This document shows positions 11,297-20,290 of a DNA stretch of 41,074 bases, in pieces; the stretch's first letter is position 1, and each line of letters starts with the position of its first letter. The notes beneath the pieces were generated by a model. That model was not told where the DNA came from. It ran no database searches and saw only the letters and a list, made by a program, of their open reading frames with translations. The position numbers were made by a program, and so were the translations under genes. The DNA is from Chloroflexota bacterium (lineage in GTDB: Bacteria; Chloroflexota; UBA11872), in NCBI GenBank assembly GCA_022825895.1, contig JAJDVX010000023.1, forward strand, positions 1 to 41,074. Direction: 5' to 3'.

Positions 11297-11523
11297 ATCC
11301 GAATCCTCCTGGTACACCGGCAGTCCAAGCTCAGGGTGCAGAGCACAGGATCCGGGAGGAAGACAGCATTCCGTGCGCGCGGACAGTCGCGTGAATTGCT
11401 GGTGCGGTCGCACCGTGTCAGGCGTTGCTGGTCCACATCCATTACTCGGTCCAATGCCGTCGCTAATGCGCGTAGCTCAGTTATCAGGTCGCGGTCGTGC
11501 CTCTTGATGATGCGGCCAAAGCC

Positions 11524-11690
11524 TCATAGCGGGGTGACTTTGAAGGGGGCGATTGGCTTGCCCACTCCGCGATCATCTCCCCAGCACTGTGCCTGTCAGC
11601 GATGCGTCCGCTCTCGGCCTCGCGCACGTGCGCACGGGCCACGGAGCAGACGTCGGCCCTGGCCTAATCCCTAGGCGTCTCCAGCCGGGT
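11524..11690 (-). pseudogene. Remnant of an unknown gene, paralogous to 21681-21860
   Basis: One minus frame reads DVCSVARAHVREAESGRIA then GEM, matching DSCSVVRGYVDDAVSGRIA and GEM at 21.7 kb. It has an internal TAG and is not intact. Neighbouring sequence up to about 12.1 kb on the same strand has further coding-like pieces broken by stops. Family unknown. Confidence 0.4.
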
Positions 11691-11699
11691 GGACGACGA

Positions 11700-12600
11700 T
11701 CAATCCACGTCCTGCCGCGCACCAAAAGCCATCGTGTCAGGGTCGCCGGTGTCGGCGGCGGTAGACGCTTCGCCTCCGCTGCCAGTGGACAGTCGGCTGG
11801 CCCTAGCGACGGGTACTCTGCACTTCTTCAACGCGGGCGCGGCCTACGACGCGTCCGTGACGTGCCTCGCGAGCAATGAGATGTCCGAGACTCCGCTGAA
11901 CATCCACGGACGCTCCGTGCTCCGATGCCTCGCCCGCGACCTTGAGGTCGGCGTCCGAGACGCCCGCATCCGTCCCTTCGACTGGTGCGGCTTGCCACCG
12001 AGCAGTCCCTCACCGGCTCTTGGCACCGGCGCGGCCCGAGCCCTGTTCAAGCCGGACCGCCTTGCCGACAACGCTGACGTCATTCTCGGCCATATCCTGA
12101 TCGACTTCGATCTGCCCCACCTGCAGGCTGCGAATCCCGGTCTGCGGTCGTTGCAGCTCCCTCGGTGGACACGCGCAGGCTCAATTTCGTGGCATTTTCC
12201 CGCAACCCCAGCACGGACGCGTCAACGACTTGAACTGGATGCCCGACGTGCCCTCGAGGTCATTGACGGCCAGACAGAGGCCCTGCGGAGTCCACCGTCC
12301 GACTTGCTGTCGGCCTGGCCTGACCGACCACGTCGGATTGCGGTGAAGGCTTCGGTAGCGTGTCTCGATGTCGTCGGGGCCAACGGGTACCCGCACGTTC
12401 GACGTGGCCGCGCCCGACCCATTCACCGTCGTGATCTCCGTAGTGCGCGACGCACCACGACGTCAGTCGGGGAACTTTGCACGGCAACTCACAGGCCCGG
12501 CGGAGTCCGACACTACATCCTGCGGCTGTGCCAGGGCCCCATCGTCGCCGGATGGGCGTGGCCTTGTGCAACGCCCTGACGCTGGGGCCGTCGGATATCC
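11700..12600. other. Decayed or non-coding stretch
   Basis: A long plus-strand open frame (11689-12579) exists but has no ribosome site and no domain. Minus-strand pieces with plausible composition are interrupted by stops. I cannot assign a gene. Confidence 0.4.
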
Positions 12601-12601
12601 G

Positions 12602-12808
12602 TCAGACGATCGACTCGGCCTGCAAAGGCTCGTCCGCGCTCAGCGCCGGGGCCGGGGGCAGCTCCTCCAGGGAGATCTCCCTCGGTCGGCGCAGGACTTC
12701 CAGGAGTCGCTCCGGCGGTTGGTCCGGATTGCGCAGGCCGTCCACGATCTCGTAAATCCCCGGCTGACGGGGTGCGGCGAGACGGATGCGTTCGACCCGG
12801 CGAACCAC
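12602..12808 (-). pseudogene. Short coding remnant, family unknown
   Basis: A minus frame, open from about 12.9 kb, reads VVRRVERIRLAAPRQPGIYE, IVDGLRNPDQPPERLLEVLR and ISLEELPPAPALSADEP before a stop at 12602. Composition and periodicity look coding, with a GTG at 12808, but there is no clear start signal and no recognised family. It may be the end of a larger broken gene. Confidence 0.3.
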
Positions 12809-12892
12809 TCGCGGCGCTCCGGCTTGGCGCGCCCGCGCGTATCCGAATGGCGTTAGGGGTTGCTCGACGGGGTGACGTGAGCACCCAGATCC

Positions 12893-13008
12893 CCGATCGC
12901 ACCGCGCGAACGGACGCGGTGCCGAATGGAAGGACCAAGGTTCCTTCTCGACCCTTCACGGAAAGTAACGGAAACCCGGGCAAGTCGTAACGGTCTGGTT
13001 ACGTACGG
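12893..13008 (+). promoter_or_regulatory. Two-hairpin element, copy B
   Basis: Contains AAGGACCAAGGTTCCTT (paired arms), the block CTTCACGGAAAGTAACGGAAA and CGTAACGGTCTGGTTACG (second hairpin). This is the inverted counterpart of 7890-7990, about 375 bp upstream of the metallopeptidase gene and oriented towards it. Both stems are kept although stem sequences differ. Confidence 0.5.
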
Positions 13009-13382
13009 GTGATTATCATTCTGGATGATCGGCCCCGTTAGCGAGTGTATTGACACGTTTCGCGACGGACGTCGACTGGCAGTTGATGCGGGTGAGCGTC
13101 GTGGTGGCGTCCATGCTCCAGGCGACGCGCCGATGCGAACGGCCAATGTTGGACCAGGTGGCCTCAGCAACGGTCCTTTGGGTTGCGTCGAGGGATGCGA
13201 GGCTCGCCGCGCTCGGGTCCCATCTGCGTGGCCAACGCCAGGAAACCGGCCGGCGGGTCGTTCACCCGTCGCTCCACAACCGGCACCTTCCGGTCTGCCA
13301 CGGCACCGCTTGCTGTGACGACCAGGTCATTCAGTCCAGCGGTCGTACATCGGGGCCGCCTCTGTTTCAGAGGAGGCCCATG

Positions 13383-14498
13383 ATGCGCCGCCTAATCGTT
13401 GCCACTCTCTCCGCCCTTGTCGCGCTTGCGCTCATCGCCCCATCGGTGCTCGCCAATTGGCCGACCACCTGCGTTGAGGCCAACGATGCCTTCGAGTTCG
13501 CCGCCGGCAACCACCACAACATCGGGCTGTATCAGCGGGTGTACGGGGCAGAGGCGGAGCGCTTCTGCCAGATCGATCATGGCAACGACATTCGGGCCGC
13601 CTTCGGTTGGGCATTTGGAAACACGCCGCCACCGGTACCACCACAGCAAGCCCCAGCACCCCACGCCACACCAGTCCCGTCCACGCATCCTGACTATGAG
13701 CGCGTTCGCCGCGTTGCCGAAGCCCGTGGAGCGTCGGCGGCCAAGGCGGCAGAGGTGGCCGCGAGTGTGGTGGGGCGTGAGGTGGATTGGCCGGGGACTG
13801 TTGACGGGTTTCTCCGCGGGGCGGATGAGGGCGTGGAGTACGGCTTGCACGCTTGTGACTGGCAAAGCGACGCCTGTCCGCTCGCCCCGCAGCGTGTTGT
13901 CTGTCTGGACATGGACCGCGACCCCAACTTCCGGCGCTCGCCGGACTGCCCGTATATCGGCATCGATGACGGACTGGTGGACGCCTACAAGCTGATCGAG
14001 GGTCTTGATGTGGAGGGGCTGCTCGGCGAGTTCGGCCTGTATCACTGGGACGACTCGCCTGGGGCGTTCATGCACACGGTCTGGATTCGCTGGGCGGACA
14101 TTCCCGACGCGGGAACTTTCCGGTTCTATGGACAGTACGACGGCTACCGCAACATCCGCGTCAGCAGTCAGCTGCGTCACCTTGAGCCGGCGTTGCTGGC
14201 GGGGATCATCGCGCACGAGCTGTCGCATGCGTCGGTTCCCAGTTGGCAGGCTCGCGATAACTGCCTATGGGACGAAGTGTTGGCTTTCACGACCGAAGTG
14301 CTGGTCGCAGCTGAGCTTCGACCGGTGGACTTCACGTCGGCCTACGCGCGCGGGTTGCAACCGCTGGCGCGGATTCTTGTGGACCTCAGGGACCAGCCAG
14401 GCTGGCAAGGCAACGATGACTTGGACCTCACCGAATGGCTTCCGCTGGCCAGCTACATCTGGAATGACCGGGGATACGACGAACGGTGCCAGAACTGA
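13383..14498 (+). CDS. Secreted HExxH zinc metallopeptidase-like protein
   Basis: About 371 residues. A strong AGAGGAGG ribosome site precedes two adjacent ATGs (13380 and 13383); the second has the better spacing. The signal peptide MRRLIVATLSALVALALIAPSVLA is followed by a roughly 75-residue module (NDAFEFAAGNHHNIGLYQRV ... AFGWAFG), a Pro-rich linker (about 81-100) and a catalytic-looking domain with GIIAHELSHAS, where HELSH at 278-282 is the HExxH zinc site. WDEVLAFTTE about 15-25 residues later offers candidate third-ligand glutamates, as in gluzincins. Two Cys-containing loops (CDWQSDAC, CPYIG) suggest extracellular folding. The substrate is unknown; an envelope or secreted-protein role is inferred. 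A GC-rich hairpin follows the stop. Confidence 0.85.
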   Translation: MRRLIVATLSALVALALIAPSVLANWPTTCVEANDAFEFAAGNHHNIGLYQRVYGAEAERFCQIDHGNDIRAAFGWAFGNTPPPVPPQQAPAPHATPVPSTHPDYERVRRVAEARGASAAKAAEVAASVVGREVDWPGTVDGFLRGADEGVEYGLHACDWQSDACPLAPQRVVCLDMDRDPNFRRSPDCPYIGIDDGLVDAYKLIEGLDVEGLLGEFGLYHWDDSPGAFMHTVWIRWADIPDAGTFRFYGQYDGYRNIRVSSQLRHLEPALLAGIIAHELSHASVPSWQARDNCLWDEVLAFTTEVLVAAELRPVDFTSAYARGLQPLARILVDLRDQPGWQGNDDLDLTEWLPLASYIWNDRGYDERCQN

Positions 14499-14517
14499 CC
14501 GTGTAGGCTAAATGCGC

Positions 14518-14602
14518 GAGGCCGTGGGGAACCGGCACCGGGGCCGGGGACAGTGCGACTCTGAAGCACTAGACCCTGCCCCGGCCCCGTCCCTACGGCC
14601 TC
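14518..14602 (+). terminator. Long GC-rich inverted repeat after the metallopeptidase gene
   Basis: The arm starting GAGGCCGTGGGGA and running through CCGGGGCCGGGGACAG pairs, with a few mismatches, with CTGCCCCGGCCCCG plus TCCCTACGGCCTC, around a loop of roughly 20 bases. It begins 20 bp after the stop. No T-run follows, so it may be an imperfect terminator or an independent hairpin repeat. Confidence 0.55.
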
Positions 14603-14630
14603 CGTGAGGCCCGTCAGAGTCTAGCAATCC

Positions 14631-15529
14631 CCCTAGGGGTCAGAGTGACCCACTACCCGGCGGAGGTCTTCTCTCGAAGGACCGCCAGTGGACCGGGCAC
14701 GCCGCGTGAGGCGAGGGCCAGTCCCGCCAGACGCATGGCATACCGCGGGGGTTGGCGGAGCGACACGCGAAGCGGGTGACGTCATAGCACGGCGGGGGCC
14801 GCGAGCGATGGGGAATCTCAGGGCGGACGGTGCCCAGGCGACGCCGCGCATGCGCAAGACCGGCGCAGGTCGGGTCGGCAGAGGGTGAGCCGGAAGTCTC
14901 GCCGGGTCGAGCCGGCCCGCGAGCGGCCGCGGGCCGGGCGGTGGCCGATAGCCGATTGCCGACCATGGCCGCACGGTTTCACACGGCTGGCTCGACGGTC
15001 GAGCCGGTGTCCGGTCGGCGTCCGGTTAAGGCCGAGGCCATGAGCGGTCGGGGGCGCCGCGGGACCGAAGCCGCAGCCCCCCGGCGGGCGGATCGCGTTG
15101 CCGAGGGCGACGGCGCAGTCTGGCGGGACGCGGAGGCACGACGCGACGGCGAGGCACGACGCTGAGCACACGCATCCCCAGGTCCCGCTGGCGCACGTCT
15201 CCGAGATCGAGGCACGCAACGGGAACCGGCCCCAGCGTCGATCCGCGCCAGCCGACCCATGCGACGGGGCGCTTCTCCTTTCGGGCGGTCGGCGGGGCCG
15301 CCCCTGCAGGCGATGCGCAGCCCCGCTGCCCCAGGGCCTTCCAGGCGAGGCGCCAGCCGGATCCCTCGAAGTGACCGTCACGTGTGCGGTCACGGAACGC
15401 CCGCCGCGGCGATGGTCGGGCGACGCAGGGGTTGGCGAAGAGTGCCCGGCACGGCCACGGGGCGGGGGGGCGCGCGCCGACCCGGGCCGGCCGCCGCCGT
15501 CGCCACCCCGCCCGGCGGTTCGTCCGCCC
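14631..15529. repeat. Roughly 0.9-kb conserved non-coding repeat, copy 1 (integrase-downstream)
   Basis: GC-rich sequence that aligns over most of its length with 38938-39821: shared landmarks are TCTCGAAG..CGCC..GTGGACCGGGC, GGGGTTGGCGG, GCGAGCGGCCGCGGGCCGGG and CGGTCGGCGTCCGGT. In both places it lies directly downstream of a tyrosine recombinase. No frame in it is conserved as a protein. In copy 2 it also abuts a Replic_Relax gene, which is absent here. It could be an origin, a transfer region or an element end. Confidence 0.7.
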
Positions 15530-16489
15530 CTACAGATTGTCGAGCGGGCTGCTCTGGCGATGGGCCGCCACCAGATCGCCGGTGGCCAGCGTCACGTAGC
15601 GATTGGTGGTCGCCAGCGACGCATGCCCCAGCAGCCGCTGCAGCGTCAGCGGGTTGCCGCCGTTGCGCAGGAAGTGCACCGCGAAGGTGTGCCGCAGCAA
15701 ATGCGCGTAGAGCCGCGGGATGCCGCTACGCCGCCGCAGCCGCCGCACAATGTGCCCGATCTGGTTGGGGTCCAGCGCCCGCCCCGAGGTCGTCACGAAC
15801 AGCCGGTCGCTGGCCTGGCCCAGGCCGGGCGGGCGGTGGTGCAGGTAGCGCCGCAGCAGGCTGAGCGCCCGCCGTCCCGCCACCACCACGCGCGCCTTCT
15901 CGCCCTTGCCCACCACGCGCAGCTCGCCGATGTGGAGGTTCACATCGGCGGTGCGCAGCGCGGCCAGTTCGCCGGTGCGCATGCCGGTGTCCACCAGCAG
16001 GCCCACCATCGCCGCGGTGCGCCGGTCGTAGGCCTTGCGCGGGTCGATGACCGCCAGCAGCCGTTCCACTTCGGCCGGCGTCGGCGGTTCGATGTCGCTC
16101 AGCGGCACCTTGGGCATGCGCAGCCGATCCAGCCGGTGCTCAGCCGTGAAGCCCTCGTCCCAGAGCCAGCGGGCGAAGGCGCGCAGCGCCCGCGCGTGCT
16201 GGTTGAGCGTGGCCGGAGCGAGCCGCCCGCCGCGCCGATCCGGCATGTCGACGTAGCGCGGCTGCTGCTGCAGGTGCACCAGGTAGCGCCGCGCGGAATC
16301 GCGGGTCAGCGCGTCGGCGCTGGGCGCAAAGCCGAGGTGCGCGGCCAGGAACCGCTCGAAGCGGCCCAGGATGCGCGTGTACATGACGATGGTGCCGACG
16401 CTGCGGCGCGAGGGCTGCAGATGCAGCAGGTAGGACTCCGCCAGATCGGCCAGCGGCGGGCTGGGGAGGGGCGCCTGGGCCATGTGCAT
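15530..16489 (-). CDS. Tyrosine recombinase / integrase (intact)
   Basis: 319 residues. The N-terminal SAM-like core-binding region (about 10-115) contains TLNQHARALRAFARWLWDEG. The catalytic domain has the full set of residues: Arg171 in DTGMRTGELAAL, Lys195 in the beta-hairpin GKGEKARVVV, H263-L-L-R266 in YAHLLRHTFAVHF, His289 in LLGHASLATTNRY and the nucleophile Tyr298. Length and order fit XerC/D-like integrases. It reads away from a tRNA 3' half located about 190 bp upstream, as expected for an integrative element inserting into a tRNA gene. A near-identical but internally deleted relative is at 39822-40688. An alternative ATG two codons downstream is possible. Transcription is probably autonomous from the roughly 190-bp conserved leader. 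Confidence 0.93.
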   Translation of the reverse strand: MHMAQAPLPSPPLADLAESYLLHLQPSRRSVGTIVMYTRILGRFERFLAAHLGFAPSADALTRDSARRYLVHLQQQPRYVDMPDRRGGRLAPATLNQHARALRAFARWLWDEGFTAEHRLDRLRMPKVPLSDIEPPTPAEVERLLAVIDPRKAYDRRTAAMVGLLVDTGMRTGELAALRTADVNLHIGELRVVGKGEKARVVVAGRRALSLLRRYLHHRPPGLGQASDRLFVTTSGRALDPNQIGHIVRRLRRRSGIPRLYAHLLRHTFAVHFLRNGGNPLTLQRLLGHASLATTNRYVTLATGDLVAAHRQSSPLDNL

Positions 16490-16675
16490 GGGCCCGAGAA
16501 TGGGGACCGCGAGCTCGAGCGGTCGAGGGTCGGTCCGCTACAGGTCCGGTGCGTGTCCGGGCGCGGTCGGGTCGAGGCGAGATACAGGCCGTAGGTCACT
16601 TCGCATGGAATCCACCCTGCGGGCACGGCCCGCGCCCGCGAACAGGTGTGGGAGGGACCTCAGTTCAAGGTGGCG
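16490..16675 (-). repeat. Integrase leader repeat, copy 1
   Basis: Sequence between the integrase start and the tRNA half, with the landmark GCGAGCTCGAGCGGTCGAG and GGCCGTAGGTCACTTCGCATG. Close copies occur at 19669-19867 and 40689-40889. It probably holds the integrase promoter and arm-type binding sites. Confidence 0.7.
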
Positions 16676-16718
16676 GCGTCCCCGGCAGGATTCGAACCTG
16701 CGACCCACGGCTTAGAAG
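16676..16718 (-). tRNA. 3' half of a tRNA-Arg (TCT), an attachment-site remnant
   Basis: The minus strand reads CTTCTAA (anticodon loop, anticodon TCT), then the 3' anticodon stem GCCGTG, variable GGTC, T-arm GCAGG-TTCGAAT-CCTGC and acceptor strand CGGGGAC. The D-arm and 5' acceptor strand are missing: beyond the anticodon loop the sequence switches to the integration-unit repeat. It is not a functional tRNA but the tRNA-derived part of an att site. Confidence 0.8.
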
Positions 16719-16825
16719 TACCGCGGTGACACGCACCCCTCGCGAGCCAGCCCACACCTGTTACGGCCGAAAGGCCGATGTACAGGCCGTTGCCCCCTTC
16801 CAGGAACAATGGCAGGAGAATTCTA
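16711..16825 (-). repeat. Integration-unit repeat R2
   Basis: Starts at the anticodon-loop crossover CTTAGAAG and continues TACCGCGGTGACACGC to TTCTACGTTAATTC, near-identical to R1 at 10749, 19903 and 24835. This copy directly shows that the repeat replaces the 5' half of the tRNA. Confidence 0.82.
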
Positions 16826-16960
16826 CGTTAATTCACGGGGAATTCGAGGGAAATTCCGCCGGCGCCAGCGCCAGGAACTCGCGGGTCACTGCCTCCACCA
16901 CCGGGCGTCGGTGGACCGACCGCTGCCGGCGGTTCGCGGGCAGCCTCGGCTGCTGCGCAG
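16826..16960 (-). pseudogene. 3' remnant of the small HTH gene
   Basis: Minus-strand sequence matching the end of the HTH gene (REFLALA-type end, GGAACTCGCGGGTCACTGCCTCCACC on the plus strand) next to repeat R2. Similarity fades after about 130 bp, so only the last 35-40 codons remain, and they are frame-damaged. Confidence 0.6.
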
Positions 16961-17036
16961 CTTGCATGAAGTTCGAGTGCTGGCGTGGGCGCGGCATGGT
17001 CCGCCAGTGTTGCAGCCGAATCCGGGATCCAGAGCA

Positions 17037-17466
17037 TCACGCCACGGGGATCAGGTGTGGGTCCGAGACTTCGCTTGCCGCCATCAGGAGCCTGATCGTC
17101 GTGCCGAAGGACTCCGTGATCGTTCGCAATGTGTCTCCGGCGCTGAGGAAGCTCTTCGCGTTGGGATCCACTGCACCGGACTTCGCGCACGCGTTGGGGT
17201 GGACGTCAATGTTGGAAGCTGGTGTGTGGGGCTGGGCGACTACGCCGGGGATGGGCACGCGCAGAGGTATCTGTGCGTACGGTCACGATGCGAGTACTTG
17301 CCACAGTCGCTTGGGGTGTCTACTTCGGTCTAGCCCAGCCGACGGCTTGTCAACGTAGCTGCGTCATCGAGGATCGCGCCTGCGTCCATACGCGACGCTC
17401 CCCCAATGCCGGCAGCCACGAATGCGACAACTACGAAGCCGATGACCCCAAGTACCCTCTTTTCAT
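17037..17466 (-). pseudogene. Broken secreted LysM-domain protein
   Basis: The 3' part reads a LysM peptidoglycan-binding domain: FLSAGDTLRTITESFGTTIR then LLMAASEVSDPHLIPVA and a stop. LysM modules typically read GDTLxxIAxxFGTTVxxLMxANxISDPxLI. From ATG at 17466 a signal-like start appears only if one A is removed from the run at codons 2-3 (MKRVLGVIGFVVVAFVAAG), followed by an in-frame TAG before the LysM frame. At least two lesions therefore separate the signal from the domain. It was probably an envelope hydrolase or binding protein, and may come from the same gene type as the M23 fragments at the window edges. Confidence 0.6.
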
Positions 17467-17573
17467 GCTGACGCTAGGTCGTGATGACTGCGAGCACAGC
17501 GGCGATCAGCACCGCTCGGATCCGTTGCCTGAGGTCAACCTCCATTAGAGGTCTCTGAGCGAGGCTCATTTCT

Positions 17574-19040
17574 TTAACGCAAGCGAGTCGTGGTCCAAGT
17601 CTGCAAGGAGCAGCGTGCGTATGCCAACAGCACGGCCGGAATGACAACCGTCAGCACGAGTCCGGCTCCCAGGGTCGCCAGGAGTAGCGGCAAACGCCAA
17701 TTCGATGTCAGCCAAGACCCGAGCGTGCGCAGCTTGCTCGGCGTCAGCTCTGGCGCACCCCGCAGCACAAACTCAAGGTTATGGTTTGGCCAATCCAGTT
17801 CGCCGTTGATCCACAGCCGTCCGCGGTCGTACCGGTCGATATTCGATGCACCGATCCTCAGGCCATCCCCCGAAGCGACATCGGCGACCAACTGAATCGC
17901 CACTGACCGCGCCGTCGCCTCGGCCACCGCCGGAAACCTGATCTCCACAGACTCGGGCCAGGCACCGGCCGGGACCGTCAGGCGGCCTTGCGCCAGAAAG
18001 CGCTGCGGGCTCCCAGTGCCAGCGTCCGCAATGCGCCAAATCGCGCTCCCGGCGCGACCGAGCGGGTCGTTCGTCGACATGCGCAGATCGATGCCCGAAA
18101 GCGGAATCGGCAGGACTCCCAGTTCTTGAACAACTGAAGACTGAGCGGGCAAATGCAGATCAAATGACCCGATACGGGAAGTAAGCCGTGTGTCGGCCAT
18201 CGGTGGTCGAAGAACGAATGCGAGGTAAAGACTGCCACCGAGCGTGACGATCACGGCTGCGGCGACCCACGCCTTGAGTCGCGAGCTCCGCAGTAGCGAC
18301 ACACTGGCCGACCTTTGCCGCTCCATCATGGCCGCGACGCCAAAGCACAGGGCCCCGCCGAATTCCAGGGTCTCCTCCACGAGGATCCCCGGTCGTGCCG
18401 GTCCACACGAGCAGCGCTGCCACGCTTCGAGTATGGGGACGAGCATCCAGGCGACCACCCCGACCATCAGCGCGTATCGAGCCGACGAGTCGTCCACACC
18501 GCGCCAAAGGAAGACGCCCATTGCCGCCACGAACACGACAGCCAGCGGACTGAGCACAATGACCCAGTTGCTTACGATGCTGGCGACTCGTGGATTAGAT
18601 TCGAACGACTCTTGTGCAATGTTCTGGAGACCCCGCACATGCACGTCCGATACCTCGGCGTACGCCACCATCGCGAGTGTCACAGTCACCAGCGCCCAAC
18701 CGGCGCGCGAGACAACCTTAGATCTTGGGTGCCTTAGACGTACGCACGTCCATCCTGCTTGTAGCGAGACAGCCAGCATCGTGAGTGCTGAGACAAGATT
18801 CGTCACCTCGCCGTCCCAGTTCGGATCGGTCCAGGAGGGTAGGGCGTCGGGTGGAAGGCGTGCTGGAAACGCGAGGCTGAAGAGGCGCGGCGCGACCACG
18901 ATGCCCCACCAGAAAGCGATGGCGCCAAGCAGCAGAAGAGCGGTCAGACAGCGACTCATCATGTCGCGGTCAAGACTCCTCGCGTACCGCAGTAGTCTTT
19001 CAGCGCCGCCCGTAGCGTCGCGTGTCAAGAAGCGCTTCAT
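17574..19040 (-). CDS. Multi-pass integral membrane protein, unknown family
   Basis: 488 residues. About seven hydrophobic helices in the first 290 residues (CLTALLLLGAIAFWWGIVVA; VSALTMLAVSLQAGW; AGWALVTVTLAMVAYAEV; IVLSPLAVVFVAAMGVFLW; ALMVGVVAWMLVPILEA; GALCFGVAAM; AAAVIVTLGGSLYLAFVL), then a beta-rich domain of about 150 residues, probably extracytoplasmic (DIASGDGLRIGASNI-type strands, RLWINGELDWPNHNLEF), and a final helix (LPLLLATLGAGLVLTVVIPAVLL). I do not recognise a named family. It stands alone between a tRNA-half/HTH unit and another, so it is probably cargo of one integrated element. The start has no strong ribosome site. Confidence 0.8.
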   Translation of the reverse strand: MKRFLTRDATGGAERLLRYARSLDRDMMSRCLTALLLLGAIAFWWGIVVAPRLFSLAFPARLPPDALPSWTDPNWDGEVTNLVSALTMLAVSLQAGWTCVRLRHPRSKVVSRAGWALVTVTLAMVAYAEVSDVHVRGLQNIAQESFESNPRVASIVSNWVIVLSPLAVVFVAAMGVFLWRGVDDSSARYALMVGVVAWMLVPILEAWQRCSCGPARPGILVEETLEFGGALCFGVAAMMERQRSASVSLLRSSRLKAWVAAAVIVTLGGSLYLAFVLRPPMADTRLTSRIGSFDLHLPAQSSVVQELGVLPIPLSGIDLRMSTNDPLGRAGSAIWRIADAGTGSPQRFLAQGRLTVPAGAWPESVEIRFPAVAEATARSVAIQLVADVASGDGLRIGASNIDRYDRGRLWINGELDWPNHNLEFVLRGAPELTPSKLRTLGSWLTSNWRLPLLLATLGAGLVLTVVIPAVLLAYARCSLQTWTTTRLR

Positions 19041-19084
19041 GGCAACTCGTCCACGGGTTACGGTCCGGCCTTATCTACCCCGTC

Positions 19085-19334
19085 CCCGACCCCACGAACT
19101 CAGCAAACCTCCCTCGCCGGTCTGTTCGCGCAGCAGGAATTATCGGGTGTCGCGGCGGCATACGAGCAATCGGTTGCTGTGGGAAATCTGGCCGGGGCGC
19201 GGGAACTGATCGTCGCGGCGTCGCCACAGGTCTTGCGCCCCGATCTGCTGCCCGACAATCGTGGGATCGCAGGGGCTGACGGCGGCGTGCAGATCCTCCG
19301 CGGCGGACTGGCTGAGCGAACTCCGAGGGGCTGA
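19085..19334 (+). other. Possible coding remnant
   Basis: A plus-strand frame without an obvious start reads STPSPTPRTQQTSLAGLFAQ, then LSGVAAAYEQSVAVGNLAGA and SPQVLRPDLLPDN to a TGA near 19334. The composition is protein-like (PT linker, then helix), but there is no start or known domain and it overlaps nothing else. It may be the end of a lost gene. Confidence 0.3.
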
Positions 19335-19599
19335 CCGGATCGCGGGTCAGATGGTTGACCGTCACCGGCTCGCAGCGCGGCCACGGTTGGGGCGTCGCAG
19401 CATCCGCCGGTACGTCGTGCGTGAGCACCGGGTGAAGGTCGAGCCCGACACTATCACGGGTTGCCGGTTCCTCCGGGCCTGACCCGCCGGAATCTTCACG
19501 ACGGACCGGTCGCGCAGTCTCGAGCGGCGGCGCGGTGCCGCAGGACGTGGGGACGCAACGCCCCGCCAGGGGGCCACCCTGAGTAGATACACGCGTCGG

Positions 19600-19668
19600 T
19601 GTCCCCTGCGTCCATTCCTGTGGTCAACGCGAGCGACGGGCTGGGCGGCGGCTGCGACTGGTGTATAG
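19600..19668 (-). pseudogene. 5' stub of a third integrase
   Basis: The minus strand reads IHQSQPPPSPSLA, corresponding to MHMPQSPLPSPPLA at the start of the integrase at 39822-40688, and its upstream leader is conserved. After about 14 codons similarity ends, so nearly the whole recombinase has been deleted. Confidence 0.65.
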
Positions 19669-19867
19669 GGCCGAGGAAGGGGATCGCGAGCTCGAGCGGT
19701 CGAGGTGCGGTCCGCTGCATGTCCGGTCTGGGTCGGTCGGCGGTCGAGTCGAGGCGGGACACAGGCCGTAGGTCACATCGCGCGGGATCCACCCGGGGGG
19801 CGTGACCCGCGAATCGAGCGCTCAGCCCGCGAAACAAGCTTGGTCGGCCAGTCTCTTCGAGACGGCG
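19669..19867 (-). repeat. Integrase leader repeat, copy 2
   Basis: Shares GGGGATCGCGAGCTCGAGCG, GGTGCGGTCCGCTGCATGTC and GGCCGTAGGTCAC with the leaders at 16490 and 40689, in the same orientation beside a tRNA half. Confidence 0.75.
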
Positions 19868-19910
19868 GCGCCCCCGGCAGGACTCGAACCTGCGGCCCAC
19901 GGCTTGGATG
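19868..19910 (-). tRNA. 3' half of a tRNA-Arg, second attachment-site remnant
   Basis: T-arm GCAGG-TTCGAGT-CCTGC and acceptor strand CGGGGGC are intact on the minus strand; the anticodon loop is changed (CATCCAA instead of CTTCTAA), so this copy is drifting. The 5' half is replaced by repeat R3. Confidence 0.75.
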
Positions 19911-20019
19911 TACCGCGGTGACACGCACCCCTCGCGAGCCATCCCACACCTGTTACGGCCGCAAGGCCGATCTGCAGGCCGTTGCCCTCTTCCAGGAACA
20001 ATGGCACGGGAATTCTACG
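19903..20019 (-). repeat. Integration-unit repeat R3
   Basis: TACCGCGGTGACACGCACCC through CACACCTGTTAC to TTCTACGTTAATTC, near-identical to R1, R2 and R4, linking the tRNA half at 19868 to an HTH gene remnant. Confidence 0.82.
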
Positions 20020-20290
20020 TTAATTCGGGGGTAATTCGGCCTGCGCCAGCGCCAGGAACTCGCGGGTCAAGGCTTCCATCGCTGGCCGCCGGAAGGCCGC
20101 CCAGGGGTGGTGCCGGCTGCGGGGGCCCAATCGCGCCGCGATCGCGGCCTTCGGCTGGCCGTCGCAGAATAATCGCAGCGCCGGGGACTGCCGCGGGGTC
20201 AGGATCGCCGACGCCCGGTCGGTCGCCTGCTGCAAGAGCGTCCGCGTCGCAGGCACGTCGGCGAAGGCGCTACGTCGAACGCGTTCCAGA
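20020..20290 (-). pseudogene. 5'-truncated small HTH gene
   Basis: The minus frame reads VRRSAFADVPATRTLLQQAT, ILTPRQSPALRLFCDG and EALTREFLALAQAELPPN, matching the last 90 residues of the intact gene at 24957-25415. Upstream of the RRSAF motif the match stops; the frame continues open to 20364 with unrelated residues. It lacks the N-terminal half, although the HTH region is in frame and could still be translated. Confidence 0.65.

Noticed and set aside
11689..12579. 297-codon plus-strand open frame
   Set aside because: No ribosome site, no domain, and composition typical of an antisense frame in GC-rich DNA.
15098..16594. 498-codon plus-strand frame opposite the integrase
   Set aside because: Antisense to an integrase with all catalytic residues; the same happens opposite the second integrase (39756-40793), so it is a mirror effect.
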